64,000 bases of DNA from CAVSNH01 sp963729275 (lineage in GTDB: Bacteria > Actinomycetota > Acidimicrobiia > Acidimicrobiales > RAAP-2), in NCBI GenBank assembly GCA_963729275.1, contig CAVSNH010000001.1:62001-126000 (forward strand), in the 5' to 3' direction. A program made the position numbers and the translations under genes. The notes beneath the pieces were generated by a model. The model saw only the letters and a program-made list of their open reading frames with translations, was not told the DNA's origin and ran no database searches. Shown piece after piece: positions 20,461 to 30,400 of this stretch (position 1 is its first letter; every line of letters begins with the position of its first letter).

Positions 20461-20739
20461 ATGCCTGTCTGGATTCGCACCAACCTTGCCGGTGTCACCC
20501 AGGAGCAATTCGCTGCGGTACACAAGCACGTCACCGCTGGCGAACCGTCCAAGGGCCTCATGTTCCATTCGTCAGGTCCAATCGACGGAGGTTGGGGCGT
20601 GATCGATTTCTGGGACTCACGCCCGGACGACGACGCCGCGATGCCTGTAGTTCAGAGGGCGATAGCCGCCGCCGGTGTGGCCATGCAAGGGCTCCCAGAC
20701 GTCGAGGAGTTTCCGGTCTACGAGACGTTCCAGCCGTAG
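20461..20739 (+). CDS. Small conserved-type protein, possibly ferredoxin-like fold
   Basis: 92 aa; ATG preceded by AAGAGGAGATG about ten bases upstream. The pattern VWIRTNLAGVTQEQFAAVH ... GWGVIDFWDS ... FPVYETF looks like a small alpha/beta-barrel (ABM/EthD-like) domain. Function unknown. The next gene starts 67 bp downstream on the same strand. Confidence 0.6.
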   Translation: MPVWIRTNLAGVTQEQFAAVHKHVTAGEPSKGLMFHSSGPIDGGWGVIDFWDSRPDDDAAMPVVQRAIAAAGVAMQGLPDVEEFPVYETFQP

Positions 20740-20805
20740 CCGCTACAGCTCTCGACGCCGAGGAACGATTGCCAAGGGCACCTTGGTTTGTAATTCAACC
20801 ACGGC

Positions 20806-21468
20806 ATGAGACTTCGTGCTGTCGTCTTCGACATGGACGGAACGCTGTTCGACTCGTTGGAGGCCGTCCCAATGGCATACATCGCAACGGTCGAGGAACT
20901 GTCGGGGCGAAAGTGCTCGATTGATGACATCGTTACCAACTACGCCCTGGGTCCGGGAACGGCGATGCTCGAAGCGCTACTCGGACGACCCTGCCAAGAG
21001 CGAGATCTCGCCCTCTACCACGACAATCTCAGACGGCGCTGTTCTCTAGTTCGGATCTATCCAGGGATTGAAGCGAGCCTGCAGGTGCTAACCGGGGTAT
21101 TGAAACTGGGAGTATTTACGGGTGCTGGGAGAGGGGCCGCAGAGATCCTGTTGGGTCACACCGGCCTGCGGAAGTACTTCGATGTGCTCGTGACTGGAGA
21201 TGACGTAACGAGACCCAAACCGGCGCCAGACGGGGTTCTCGCCGCGTGCAGTGCTCTCAGCGTCTTGCCAGCCGAGGCGGCCTACGTCGGCGACGCCCCA
21301 GCCGATGGACACGCAGCAAGCGGCGCAGGAGCCTTGGCAGTTGCCGCCGGATGGGGTCATCAGTTCGATCCAATCGCTCGCTCAGACGTTGCGATTAGCG
21401 ACCCTGCTGATCTAATCGACCTGGCCCTGCGGGCCGAGAAGTCAACAACAACGACCGGTGATATGTAG
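20806..21468 (+). CDS. HAD-superfamily hydrolase, phosphoglycolate phosphatase-like
   Basis: 220 aa. Motif I FDMDGTLFDS (nucleophile Asp), motif II GVFTGAGRG (Thr), motif III Lys in TRPKPAP, motif IV YVGDAPAD. The four-helix cap between motifs I and II places it in the beta-phosphoglucomutase/Gph subgroup. Substrate unknown, commonly sugar or glycolate phosphates. Confidence 0.87.
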   Translation: MRLRAVVFDMDGTLFDSLEAVPMAYIATVEELSGRKCSIDDIVTNYALGPGTAMLEALLGRPCQERDLALYHDNLRRRCSLVRIYPGIEASLQVLTGVLKLGVFTGAGRGAAEILLGHTGLRKYFDVLVTGDDVTRPKPAPDGVLAACSALSVLPAEAAYVGDAPADGHAASGAGALAVAAGWGHQFDPIARSDVAISDPADLIDLALRAEKSTTTTGDM

Positions 21469-21545
21469 CCAGTCCCGCCTTGGCGACGCTCCTGACCCCT
21501 GTTCTGGGCGGGCGTAAGTGTCGGTGATCCAGCCGCAGTCCGGCG

Positions 21546-22247
21546 TCACCAGCCGAGTTCACCCTCGCCTTCGTGGAAGGTGCCGCTGGGGCCGTCCTTG
21601 CCAATGGTGGCCAGTCGAACGATGACCTCTGCGCCCTTTTCGACCGGCTGCCCTGCCTCACTGAAGGGAGTGAGGTCGGTCGCGGTGAAACCCGGCTCGA
21701 CCGCGTTGAACTTGATGCCGGGTAGTGCTTTGGCGTACTGAACGGTGAGCATTGACACGGCGGCCTTGCTCGAGCCGTAGATGATCGAGGGGAAGTGAAA
21801 CTGACGTCGCTCCGGATTGGTCACGGCCCAGAACGAGCCGAGTGCACTCGAGACGTTTACTACGACTGGGTTCTCGGACTTCTCCAACAGCGGAAGGGCG
21901 GCTTGGGTGACACGGATGACGCCGATCGCATTGGTATCGAATACCTCAAGCGCAATCTGGCCGTTCACGTCCGCGGTCGTACTGATCCCCGCGTTGTTGA
22001 CGAGGACGTCGAGGTGGCCCTCGCGGCTGGCGATGACACCCAAGGCGGTCTCAACTGACGCGTCATCAGTCACATCGAGCTGTACAAACTGGCCGCCGAG
22101 TTCGGTCGCAGCCGCCTCGCCGCGCTCGAAACTGCGCGCTCCGATATAGACGGTATGTCCCCGCACGATCAGTTGGCGGGCGGTCTCGTAGCCGAGCCCC
22201 TTGTTGGCTCCGGTGACAAGCGTCACGGTCATGTTTCGTACCCCCAT
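21546..22247 (-). CDS. Short-chain dehydrogenase/reductase
   Basis: 233 aa classical SDR: cofactor motif TGANKGLGYE (12-21), NNAG (84-87), catalytic Ser in VNVSSALG, and YGSSK (Y157, K161). ARS after the second strand (residues 37-39) suggests NADP(H) preference. The family member is like carbonyl or ketoreductases. Start is ATG 22247 or ATG 22232 (MTVTLVTGAN). Confidence 0.88.
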   Translation of the reverse strand: MGVRNMTVTLVTGANKGLGYETARQLIVRGHTVYIGARSFERGEAAATELGGQFVQLDVTDDASVETALGVIASREGHLDVLVNNAGISTTADVNGQIALEVFDTNAIGVIRVTQAALPLLEKSENPVVVNVSSALGSFWAVTNPERRQFHFPSIIYGSSKAAVSMLTVQYAKALPGIKFNAVEPGFTATDLTPFSEAGQPVEKGAEVIVRLATIGKDGPSGTFHEGEGELGW

Positions 22248-22460
22248 GGTCGTGATCGAGTGCCATTTGTCGCGCTCGAAGATCTACGCTCCCAGTCTGA
22301 TCTGTCAACGGGAACTCGGCGTGAACCAGCATGCGTCCAAGTTCGGACTCCCGGCGGCCGGGTGCCTCAGAACAATGGCTGTGGGTGCGTTATCCGGCGG
22401 CCGGTGCTTGCAAATCGCGAACGGACCTCGACCGGCACATGCAGGCGTGTGGATAAGCGC

Positions 22461-23999
22461 CTACGGATTGATGGTGAGTGTCAGCTTCTGTGTCCCCTGG
22501 GTCTTGTGTGAGTGGCTGGAGTCCAGACACTTCACCACGAAGGTGTAGGTGCCGGCTCGCTTGGGTGTGCCCGAGATGAGGCCGCTCGGAGCAATCCCCA
22601 CCCCAACGGGCAAAGTGCCCATCCCGACCGGTCCGTACTTGTTCCAGGTATAGGGCGGCGTACCCCCGGTGGCCTCAAGCTGGAACGAATAGGGCCGGCG
22701 GAGCGTGCCGTCGGGAAGGGTGGTCGTGGTGATCGTGACGTTCGGTCCCGCCGGCTCGACCATGACCGACGCCGTCCCATCGGCGTAATCGCCGGCACTG
22801 TCGCCGGAGAGAACGGTGAAGGGAAAGCTGTCGGTGCCAGTGAAGCTCGCCAGTGGGGTGTAGGTGAAGGACCCGTCGGCGTCGATGGTCACGCTGCCAC
22901 CTTGGCTCGTTGCTTCACCGGTCACCGGCGCCACGGTCAAGGTGTCGGCCGCCGGTCCGCTCGACCCGGCGAGGAGACCAGCTGCTCCGGTCACCGTCAG
23001 GGTCTCACCGGCGGTGGCGCTGTAGGTCGGCGAACCCGCGGCCACCGGGTTGCCGTAGGTGAAGATGGCCTCGCCGTTGCCGCCGGTCGACGAGGGGGGC
23101 CCCACGGCATCGGCCCCCGAGATGATCGAGGCGTTCGAAAACCCGGACGCGTTATCGGACGAGGAGCCCCCGCCGCCACCGCCGGCGCCGGCCCGGCAAT
23201 CAACCCCGGCGGCGGGTTCTCCCCCTGCTCCGCCGCCCACAAGACCCCCGCCACCACCGCCGGCATTGGTGTTGCCTTGGCCACCGGTGCCACTCGAGCC
23301 GTCGCCTCCGGAAGCCCCGGAATGGGTCGTCCCGCACAGTCCGGATGTCCCGGTCCCGCCGGTACCGCCGCCGCCGCCCGAGTCTCCCGAAGACCCCCCG
23401 CCGCCAGCGCCGAGATTGAGGTATGGCGAACCGGGACCGCCGCCCTGATCGGCGTTCCCACCGCTGCCCCCTCCCGAAGACCCGCCGCCGCCACCACCGC
23501 CGCCGCCACCGGCGGAGACTGCAGCTGAAAGGTACGAGAGATCCGTCGCGCCGCCGCCGCCGCCACCGTTGACGGTGCCGCCGACGGGATTGCCACCACT
23601 GCCGCCGCCGCCGTAGCCACCGTTCGCCGTGGCGTTGGTCTCGGCACCACCGCCGACTCCGCCGACGTTCACGGTGAGGGCCTCTCCACCGGAGACGGCG
23701 AGGTTCCCGGTGACCTCGGCACCGAGGCCGCCGGCTCCTCCGGGTTCTCCTCCCGTGCCGCCGTTGGCTCCATACAAGGTGACACCGATCGAGGTGACCC
23801 CGGCCGGGACGGTCCAGCCGTCGGTCGCGCCGGTCTCCTGAAAGCTGGCGGTGCAGGTCCCCGCCGAGCAGGTGGCAACACCGTCGATCGTCGCCGAGGC
23901 GGGCAGCGATCCGCCGATCACCGAGGCGACGATGACGCCCCCGAAGACCAGTGACCCGACCACCAGCGTGCGCAGATACTTCCCAACTCGAGTCGCCAT
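22461..23999 (-). CDS. Secreted glycine-rich protein with Ig-like repeats
   Basis: 512 aa. The ATG at 23999 has GGAGGG upstream and begins a signal peptide (about 1-37, ending LPASA). Then a beta-rich segment (CSAGTCTASFQETG), a Gly-rich region (about 75-320) resembling the ALK-type Gly-rich domain, a cadherin/Big-like module (DGSFTYTPLASFTGTDSF), and a C-terminal putative-Ig domain (PYSFQLEATGGTPPYTW ... GLISGTPKRAGTYTF). It is probably a cell-surface or matrix protein. The Gly-rich DNA is nearly pure GC triplets, prone to slippage. Confidence 0.8.
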   Translation of the reverse strand: MATRVGKYLRTLVVGSLVFGGVIVASVIGGSLPASATIDGVATCSAGTCTASFQETGATDGWTVPAGVTSIGVTLYGANGGTGGEPGGAGGLGAEVTGNLAVSGGEALTVNVGGVGGGAETNATANGGYGGGGSGGNPVGGTVNGGGGGGATDLSYLSAAVSAGGGGGGGGGGSSGGGSGGNADQGGGPGSPYLNLGAGGGGSSGDSGGGGGTGGTGTSGLCGTTHSGASGGDGSSGTGGQGNTNAGGGGGGLVGGGAGGEPAAGVDCRAGAGGGGGGSSSDNASGFSNASIISGADAVGPPSSTGGNGEAIFTYGNPVAAGSPTYSATAGETLTVTGAAGLLAGSSGPAADTLTVAPVTGEATSQGGSVTIDADGSFTYTPLASFTGTDSFPFTVLSGDSAGDYADGTASVMVEPAGPNVTITTTTLPDGTLRRPYSFQLEATGGTPPYTWNKYGPVGMGTLPVGVGIAPSGLISGTPKRAGTYTFVVKCLDSSHSHKTQGTQKLTLTINP

Positions 24000-24179
24000 G
24001 TACCAGCACCCTCCGCTCTCGGGGTGCCCGTCCGCACACCCGCCTGGGATAGGCGTAGCACCGTATGGTCTGCACATCAACCGATGCCACTCTGCCGTCA
24101 TATGGCCATCTCGCTGAGCGACCTGATCACCACGCATGATGACCAGCGGTGCCCCCGATCGCTGAGGGTCACGCCTCGA

Positions 24180-25022
24180 TCAGGTGTTCGTAATCCACAC
24201 CCGGAGTCCCCCGACGGTTTGGAACCCACCGCTGTGAGCGTGGGTCAACTCCTCACCTCGCTCGTAGCCGATCAGCGGCAGACGGGGAAAAAATGCCCGC
24301 CCACACTGCGCCAGTTCCGACCATGTCTCCGATTCACGTCCAGCGCCGGTAAAGACGTTGGAGAGCCCGGCCACATGTGCGCTGCCGGTCACGATCCCGC
24401 CGGCAATGATTCGGTCGTTCTGGATTCGACCGAGGACGATGGCTCCCTTGGAGAGCAGTTCCGGCAAGAGGATGTCCCTCGGTCCATCGGGGTGGCACCA
24501 GGCCTCCACCCACAGGCCAAAGCCGTCGGGATCCCTGATTTGGACCCAGTCTGGGGGGACACTCCACTCCCTGTCCGGGTGGGCTGGCGACGTGACCCAT
24601 TGGGCATCGAATAGCACGATGAAGCCGTCAGCGCTTAGGTCGAGGGAGGCGAAGCTGTCCTTGATCGTGCAGCCAGACGAGGCGTCGACGCGGGAAAGCA
24701 GGTCGGGAACACGCGGCGATGGGATCAGCGTGACGGCATCGGGGAAGAGCGGTGGAGTCCGAGTGGGACTTGTCCACGCATCGCGAGAGAACACGCCTTT
24801 GCCGCCGTGAGACCGTGTGACGAGATCGCACCATCGGGCGTTGTTTTCAGCCCCCATTGCCCGCCACCCGTCCATCATTTCGAGTGTTGCATGATCGAGA
24901 GTGAGGGATCCAGGCGGCAAGACCGTGCCCATATCGATGCTCCGGGTCGTGGGCGGTTGCCCCCTGCCCCTACCCGGGGCATCCGACGGGTGGGACATGC
25001 GCTCAAGCTCGGTAACAACCAT
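24180..25022 (-). CDS. Uncharacterised protein, GNAT-like C-terminus
   Basis: 280 aa; start ATG 25022, or ATG 24998 (MSHPSDAP). The central part holds FIVLFDAQWVTSP and the C-terminus YERGEELTHAHSGGFQTVGGLRVWI resembles the last strands of GNAT acyltransferases (GF..VG.LRVW). Not enough to assign acyltransferase activity. Divergent from the copper monooxygenase gene 41 bp away. Confidence 0.6.
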   Translation of the reverse strand: MVVTELERMSHPSDAPGRGRGQPPTTRSIDMGTVLPPGSLTLDHATLEMMDGWRAMGAENNARWCDLVTRSHGGKGVFSRDAWTSPTRTPPLFPDAVTLIPSPRVPDLLSRVDASSGCTIKDSFASLDLSADGFIVLFDAQWVTSPAHPDREWSVPPDWVQIRDPDGFGLWVEAWCHPDGPRDILLPELLSKGAIVLGRIQNDRIIAGGIVTGSAHVAGLSNVFTGAGRESETWSELAQCGRAFFPRLPLIGYERGEELTHAHSGGFQTVGGLRVWITNT

Positions 25023-25063
25023 TCCTGTAGAGTCGACCGGCGGACTCTGTTGCCAGGGCGGGA

Positions 25064-26253
25064 GTGATGTACGTGGGGGAACAGCGACAGCAGAGAACCA
25101 GCGCCGGTGGCTCCAAAGTCCGGTTTTTGGGTGCGCTGGTGGCGGCTGTCATCCTTGTCGCATTCGCAGTGATCTTGACCGGGACCGACTCTGCCGCCGC
25201 GTCAACTACCACAACCCGATCGTCTCGGATTACGACCATCACCCTCGCGTCACCGACCTATCGTCCGCATGCCGCCCCGGGAACGACGGATGACTATCAC
25301 TGCACCTCCTGAATCCTCACCTGAAGAGGAACTCCTACGTTATTTCGAGCCACTTCTTCCCCGGGAGTCCCGAGGACCACCACGCCGCGTTGTTCCTGCT
25401 ACCTACCTCACTGGTCGCCGAAGCGGAAAAGGACAACGTCGGCGGGAAAGGGTGGACGTGCTTCGGCGAAGCAGGACTGCCCAATGAACCCATCAACGAG
25501 ATCGGCAGCACGCCCTTTCTCAGTGTGTGGGCACCCGGTCACGGCGTCGACAACCTCCCCAAAGGCACGGGAATCGAGCTTCCTGCCGGAACCATGGTCA
25601 TCATGCAGGTTCACTACAACCTGTTGGTTGGAGACAAGCCGGTCACCAACAAACTCGTCGTCCAGACGGTCCCGATGTCCACCCCGCTCTTGCCACTCAA
25701 GTTGGATCTTTCGTTCGCAGCCCCGGATATTCCGTGTCCGGCGGGTGTCACCGGGCCGCTCTGCAACCGTGCGGCATCTCTGGCCCACCAGGGGCAGGAG
25801 TTCGGGCAGAGCGCCATCGCGTTCGTCAATGCCATCGAGGCCGCTTGTGGGCGCAATCCTGCCAACCCGCCAGCGGGAGACTCGACGTCCTGCACCTTCC
25901 CGGTAACCACCAGTGGGTACATCGTTCGAGCCCAGGCCCATATGCACCTGCTTGGTCAAAGCTTCAAGCTGGTGTTGAACCCCGGAACCTCGCACGCCCA
26001 GACCGTCCTCAACGTGCCCAACTACAACTTCCACTACCAAAAGGCTCACAACCTGGCGAAGCCTGTGCATGTTACGGCTGGGGAGCCGCTCCAAGTCACC
26101 TGCACCTACGATCCGACCCTGGGTCAAGAGCTGCCCATCCTGCGCAAGGCCCCACCTCACTTCGTGACTTGGGGAGACGGATCATCGGATGAGATGTGTC
26201 TCGGCCTTTCGTGGATCTCGGCCACACTTCCGAACCTCCACGCTTCCCACTAG
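25064..26253 (+). pseudogene. Copper type II ascorbate-dependent monooxygenase-like protein, frameshifted
   Basis: Frame one (25064-25312; GTG 25064 or ATG 25067) encodes a signal/anchor helix (about 21-40) and the family N-terminus ending TTDDYHCT, then TGA. Frame two, open from about 25306, continues with LLNPHLKRNSYVISSHFF, reaching EDHHAALFLLP. The join needs one missing base at about 25304-25307 in TGC AC_ CTC CTG. Once joined, copper ligands like those of PHM/DBH are all visible: HH in EDHHAAL, His in MQVHYN, HMH in QAHMHLLG, and Met in SSDEMCLG. These enzymes hydroxylate C-H bonds using two copper ions. Either decayed or a sequence error. Confidence 0.8.
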
Positions 26254-26474
26254 CTCGCCGGAAGCTGCTGAACCCTTGCAGGAGCGGTGTCCCACAACAA
26301 TGATTCGGTGGGCTTTTGGGCGTGGACGTCCGGAAGTCACGACCGCAGAGTGATATCGCCTAAGGGCGGGACCACGAAAGTCCCAGACCGCGCCCTACTC
26401 GCGACAATCGCGGGCGGTCTTGAGGGCAAGCTCGCTCGACACCTGTTGGGCCCGGCTGTCACCAGGCTGGCGTA

Positions 26475-27227
26475 TCAGTGGGCGAAGATGTGATACCCCG
26501 CATACGTCCATGCCACGACGAGAAGGACGTTTGCAGCCGGTGGGGTCGTGATGAACCGTAGGAACTCCTCTGTGTTCGCCAGCCGACCGCCGGAGCGTCG
26601 AGCAGCGAGATCAACGAGCACTGTGGCGCCCACCAAGCTGATCCAGAAAGCCACACCGGCCGGCCGGCTAGCCGGAAGAAGCAGTGCAGGCATCGTCGCC
26701 GGTATGTGCGTAGACATCAGGGAAGCAAGAGGCGTACTTCTCTCGGCTCCGCTTCGATACAAAGAAGAGGATTGATCCGCTACGGGGGCCCTTGCACGCG
26801 CCGCCCCGTAGCCGAGCCCAACCAGCATCCACACCAACAGCAGGGCTGCGTTCAAAGGTCGAAATGCTTGGGTGAGCGCGCTTATTGTCAGATGCGGTTC
26901 GTGACTGCCCGTGTCGATTCCGAGAATCTCCCAGGCCAGCACCACGAGGGTCAGTCCTAGCCAAGGCGAGACTCCCACCAGCGCCCGGCGACTTCCGCCT
27001 CGGCCTCGTCGTGGCCAGGGCTCACCCACAGGTTCGAGTCGCAATCCTGGTTTGCGCCCACGCTGGCCCTGCCAGAGCCATAGGTCGACTACCACTACCG
27101 CGGCCAGCGAGAATGCCCAGGTGACGACAGCAGGCGTCGTCGAACGATGGAATCCGCTTACCCACCCACACCAGGCGCACAGGACCAGTCCACTTGAGGC
27201 GACGACGACGCCACGCTCACGGTGCAC
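26475..27227 (-). CDS. Actinobacterial integral membrane protein
   Basis: 250 aa, GTG start, with about six hydrophobic helices separated by two basic loops. The C-terminal segment RLANTEEFLRFITTPPAANVLLV with WTYAGYHIFAH is like a conserved actinobacterial membrane family of unknown role. No catalytic motif is seen. Confidence 0.6.
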   Translation of the reverse strand: MHRERGVVVASSGLVLCAWCGWVSGFHRSTTPAVVTWAFSLAAVVVVDLWLWQGQRGRKPGLRLEPVGEPWPRRGRGGSRRALVGVSPWLGLTLVVLAWEILGIDTGSHEPHLTISALTQAFRPLNAALLLVWMLVGLGYGAARARAPVADQSSSLYRSGAERSTPLASLMSTHIPATMPALLLPASRPAGVAFWISLVGATVLVDLAARRSGGRLANTEEFLRFITTPPAANVLLVVAWTYAGYHIFAH

Positions 27228-27406
27228 GCTTTGGTATATCCGAACATCCGGGCCGCCGCCATCACCAGCTCAGCGCGACAGAAGACGGACGACGGCGGGT
27301 AGGGCCGTGGGCCTTCAGCGGAATTACACAGAACTCCGAATCTGGGCGTATCCCGGATCGGCCGGCTAGGGACCAGGCAACATCGCACGGATAGGTCGCC
27401 AGAGAC

Positions 27407-27479
27407 GCGGACCGGCCCCCGGCGTGAACCGGGGCCAGTCCGATGTGCTGTCTTGTTACGTCTTGAAGCGGACCGGCCC
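27407..27479 (+). promoter_or_regulatory. GC-rich hairpin and 12-bp direct repeat upstream of the MFS gene
   Basis: CGGAC (27408-27412) pairs with GTCCG (27438-27442) and CGGCCCCCGG with CCGGGGCC around a CGTGAA loop, with small bulges. GCGGACCGGCCC occurs at 27407 and again at 27468. There is no T-tract, so a leader structure or regulator site is as likely as a terminator. It lies in the 375-base gap 27228-27602, which has no other supported feature. Confidence 0.45.
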
Positions 27480-27602
27480 TGGGCGGACACCTTCAGAACC
27501 ACGACACCCACCGTGGCCCATAAGTGGAATACCGAGTTCCGGTTACGCTATGTTGGCCGCAACCGGAAGCACCCATTTCGCTCACCAGAACCGGGAGAGA
27601 CC

Positions 27603-29063
27603 GTGGCCAAGCGCATCCACTACGGGGCCACGTTCGCCGTGCTGGCGACCGCGGCACTGGCCTTCAGTCTCCTGCAGTCGCTCATCATTCCGGCCATCCC
27701 GCTGCTCGAGCACACACTGCACACCACGACGACCGGGGCCACATGGCTGCTCACGGGCTACCTGCTCAGTGCGGCCATAGCCACGCCGATCCTCGGGCGG
27801 ATCGGCGACATGCTCGGCAAGGAGAAGATGATCGTCGCCGTGCTCGTCACCCTGTCGGTGGGAACCCTGATCAGCGCCCTGGCCACCACCTTCCCGGTCA
27901 TGCTGGCCGGCCGGATCGTGCAGGGCGCGGGCGGGGCGGTCTTCCCCCTCTCCTTCGGGATCATCCGCGACGAGTTCCCCCCTGCGAAGGTGGCCGGGGC
28001 TATTGGGGTGCTCTCGGCGATCCTGGGCGTCGGTGTGGGCACCGGGATTGTCCTAGCTGGCCCGATCATCGAGCATCTCTCGTACCACTGGTTGTTCTGG
28101 ATCCCCCTGGTCATGTCCATCGGAGCAACGGTGACCACGTTCATCTTTGTGCCCGAGTCACCGGTCCGGTCACCTGGTCGGGTCAACTGGGTCGGCGCCT
28201 CGATCATGTCGGCGTGGCTGGTCACTGGGCTGCTGGCCGTCTCCTATGGGCCAATATGGGGATGGAAGAGCGCCTCGGTGCTCGGTCTCTTCGGCGCCAC
28301 CGCCGTATTGATCCCGTGCTGGATCCGTTCGGAGACGCGTTCGGACACGCCGATGGTGGACATGAAGATGATGCGGATCCCCGCCGTTTGGAGTACGAAC
28401 TTGGCCGCCCTGCTGTTTGGGTTCGGGATGTTCGCCATGTTCATCACCCTGCCCCAGTTCGCCCAGACACCGGCTCGTGTGGGCTACGGCTTCGGTGCCT
28501 CGGTGACCCAGTCGGGGCTCTACCTCCTGCCCTTCGCCGTGGCCATGCTGGTCATCGCTCCGCTCACAGGTCGCCTGACCGTCGCCATCGGCTCCAAGCC
28601 CATCTTGATCATCGGGGCACTCTTCGCTGCCTCGAGCTACGGACTACTGGTCGTGGCCCACGGTGAGCCTTGGAACATCTACTCGGCCGCCGGGCTGCTG
28701 GGTATCGGGGTGGCCTTCGGTTTTGCCTCGATGTCGAACCTGATCGTGGAGGCCGTGCCGGCGAGCCAGACCGGTGTCGCCACGGGCATGAATACCAACG
28801 TCCGGAACATCGGCGCCGCCCTCGGCAGCGGGGTGGCCACCAGCCTGATCGTGAGCGGCCTGCTGGTCCACGGCTACCCGAGGGAGCACGGCTACGTGCT
28901 GGCCTTCGCCGTCTGTGGCGGGGCGCTGGTGGTGGCAGCGATCGCCGCCCTCATGATCCCGACCCGCAGCCGTCCCTCGGTCGTCATTGGCGAGTCGCAC
29001 CCTGGCCTGACCGCCGAGGCCGAGGTGGTCGTCGGGGCCATCGGCTATGTCGCTGAGGACTGA
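27603..29063 (+). CDS. MFS transporter, drug/H+ antiporter type
   Basis: 486 aa from GTG 27603, preceded by GGGAGA. The frame stays open further upstream without a credible start. Fourteen-helix DHA2-like topology; motif A is GRIGDMLGKEKMIV after helix 2, and motif C-like VLSAILGVGVGTGIVLAGPI is in helix 5. Exports small hydrophobic compounds using the proton gradient. The TetR gene 21 bp downstream is the likely regulator, giving a self-regulated pump pair. Confidence 0.87.
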   Translation: MAKRIHYGATFAVLATAALAFSLLQSLIIPAIPLLEHTLHTTTTGATWLLTGYLLSAAIATPILGRIGDMLGKEKMIVAVLVTLSVGTLISALATTFPVMLAGRIVQGAGGAVFPLSFGIIRDEFPPAKVAGAIGVLSAILGVGVGTGIVLAGPIIEHLSYHWLFWIPLVMSIGATVTTFIFVPESPVRSPGRVNWVGASIMSAWLVTGLLAVSYGPIWGWKSASVLGLFGATAVLIPCWIRSETRSDTPMVDMKMMRIPAVWSTNLAALLFGFGMFAMFITLPQFAQTPARVGYGFGASVTQSGLYLLPFAVAMLVIAPLTGRLTVAIGSKPILIIGALFAASSYGLLVVAHGEPWNIYSAAGLLGIGVAFGFASMSNLIVEAVPASQTGVATGMNTNVRNIGAALGSGVATSLIVSGLLVHGYPREHGYVLAFAVCGGALVVAAIAALMIPTRSRPSVVIGESHPGLTAEAEVVVGAIGYVAED

Positions 29064-29084
29064 CGTGGGTCGGGGAGTGCCGAG

Positions 29085-29717
29085 GTGACGCATGAGACGA
29101 CCGAGGCCAAGCCGCTACGCCGGGACGCCGAGCTCAACCTGGCCCGGATCCTGGTGGCCGCGGGTGACGTCTTCGCCGAGTACGGCTACGAGGCGCCGAT
29201 GGAACAGATCGCCGACCGGGCCGAAGTCGGGATTGGGACCCTCTACCGCCGCTTCCCGAACAAGGCCGACCTCTTCGCCGCCGTGGTCGACGCGGCCATG
29301 GATCGGACCCGTCAGATTGCCGACGAGGTCCTCCTCGAGGTGGCTCCGGGCGACGCAGTCTTCGAGCTCATCCGGCGCTGCGTGGACGCGCCGAGCAGTT
29401 GGCGGGCCGCCACCTCGCCGCGACCTTGGAGCAAGGGAGGGGCCGACCGGGCCTTGGCCGCCTTGGTGCCGCGCATCGGGCGGATCCTCGAGGCCAGCCA
29501 ACGGGCGGATACGGTGAGGGCCGACATCGTCCCCACTGATTTAGTGGTGACCCTGATGTCGGTCCGGGCCGTTGGGGACCTCTGCGACGCCGACGCCCCG
29601 GGCACTTCCCGGCGGTTCCTCGAGCTCGCCCTCGACGGCCTGCGGCCCGGACATAAGGCACCGGAGCAAGTCCCCATGTCGGTCAAACAGCTTGGACGCG
29701 TGCTCACCGAGCGTTGA
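29085..29717 (+). CDS. TetR-family regulator of the adjacent MFS pump
   Basis: 210 aa, GTG start. The HTH lies at about residues 20-62: ILVAAGDVFAEYGYEAPMEQIADRAEVGIGTLYRRFPNK, with the recognition helix VGIGTLYRRF. The C-terminal ligand domain is variable, as usual. It follows the MFS gene on the same strand and probably represses it until a substrate binds. Confidence 0.88.
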   Translation: MTHETTEAKPLRRDAELNLARILVAAGDVFAEYGYEAPMEQIADRAEVGIGTLYRRFPNKADLFAAVVDAAMDRTRQIADEVLLEVAPGDAVFELIRRCVDAPSSWRAATSPRPWSKGGADRALAALVPRIGRILEASQRADTVRADIVPTDLVVTLMSVRAVGDLCDADAPGTSRRFLELALDGLRPGHKAPEQVPMSVKQLGRVLTER

Positions 29718-29953
29718 GGAGCCCTACTGGCCGTGGGACAACCGATTCGCCACATCCCCCTGCCGGGTCAACTCCATACCTCTCGGACCTCGGAGTCTTG
29801 CTCAAGGCAGCCTCGGGCAGCGCTGCCCTTTTAGAGCGTGTTGAGGAGTGTCACGCCTTCAATGTCTTCGTTGGGTCCAGGCTCGTCAATGGGCAGCCCG
29901 TGGCAAAATCCGTACGTCGAGAGCTCCGAGCAGCCGCCAACGAGGAGGAAGCG

Positions 29954-30301
29954 ATGAACTACGTCATGCTGATCTATCAGGGCACCGCGCTCGAGCGACA
30001 AGCCGCGTTGTCCGAGGAGGAGCAGAAGCAGGTCTACGCCGACTACCAAGGTATCAATCAGACGCCGGGCGTCACCCCCGGGCTGCCGATGGGCCTGCCC
30101 GAGAACGCCACCACCGTACGGGTCGAAGGCGGCAAGACCCTGACAACGGACGGCCCGTTCGTCGGGATGAAGGAGGCCGTCGGCGCCTTGTTCATCCTCG
30201 AGGCCGACGACCTCGACGCGGCCATCGAGGTGGCCGCCCGCGTCCCTGCCGCACGCTTTGGTGGTGCTGTCGAGATCCGCCCCTCGGAGGTGTACTGGTA
30301 G
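29954..30301 (+). CDS. YCII-related (DGPF) domain protein
   Basis: 115 aa. ATG at 29954 with GAGGAGGAA directly upstream; earlier in-frame starts lack this. The family hallmark DGPFVGMKEAVGALFILEAD is present, with the C-terminal GGAVEIRPSEVYW. Ferredoxin-like fold; family members are often next to ECF sigma factors, which is not the case here. The 3' end faces the SRPBCC gene 100 bp away. Function unknown. Confidence 0.85.
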   Translation: MNYVMLIYQGTALERQAALSEEEQKQVYADYQGINQTPGVTPGLPMGLPENATTVRVEGGKTLTTDGPFVGMKEAVGALFILEADDLDAAIEVAARVPAARFGGAVEIRPSEVYW

Positions 30302-30400
30302 CGACGGACGAGCCGGCATCCCGACGCCGCAGGGAAGAGGCCTTCAGCGACCAGACGCCTGCTCCACACGCCGGCCGTGGAACGGTACCGGCACCGCAAC

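Noticed and set aside
27020..27050. TTCGAGTC pattern resembling a tRNA T-loop
   Set aside because: Flanking bases do not form T-stem, anticodon or acceptor arms, and the site is inside a membrane protein gene.
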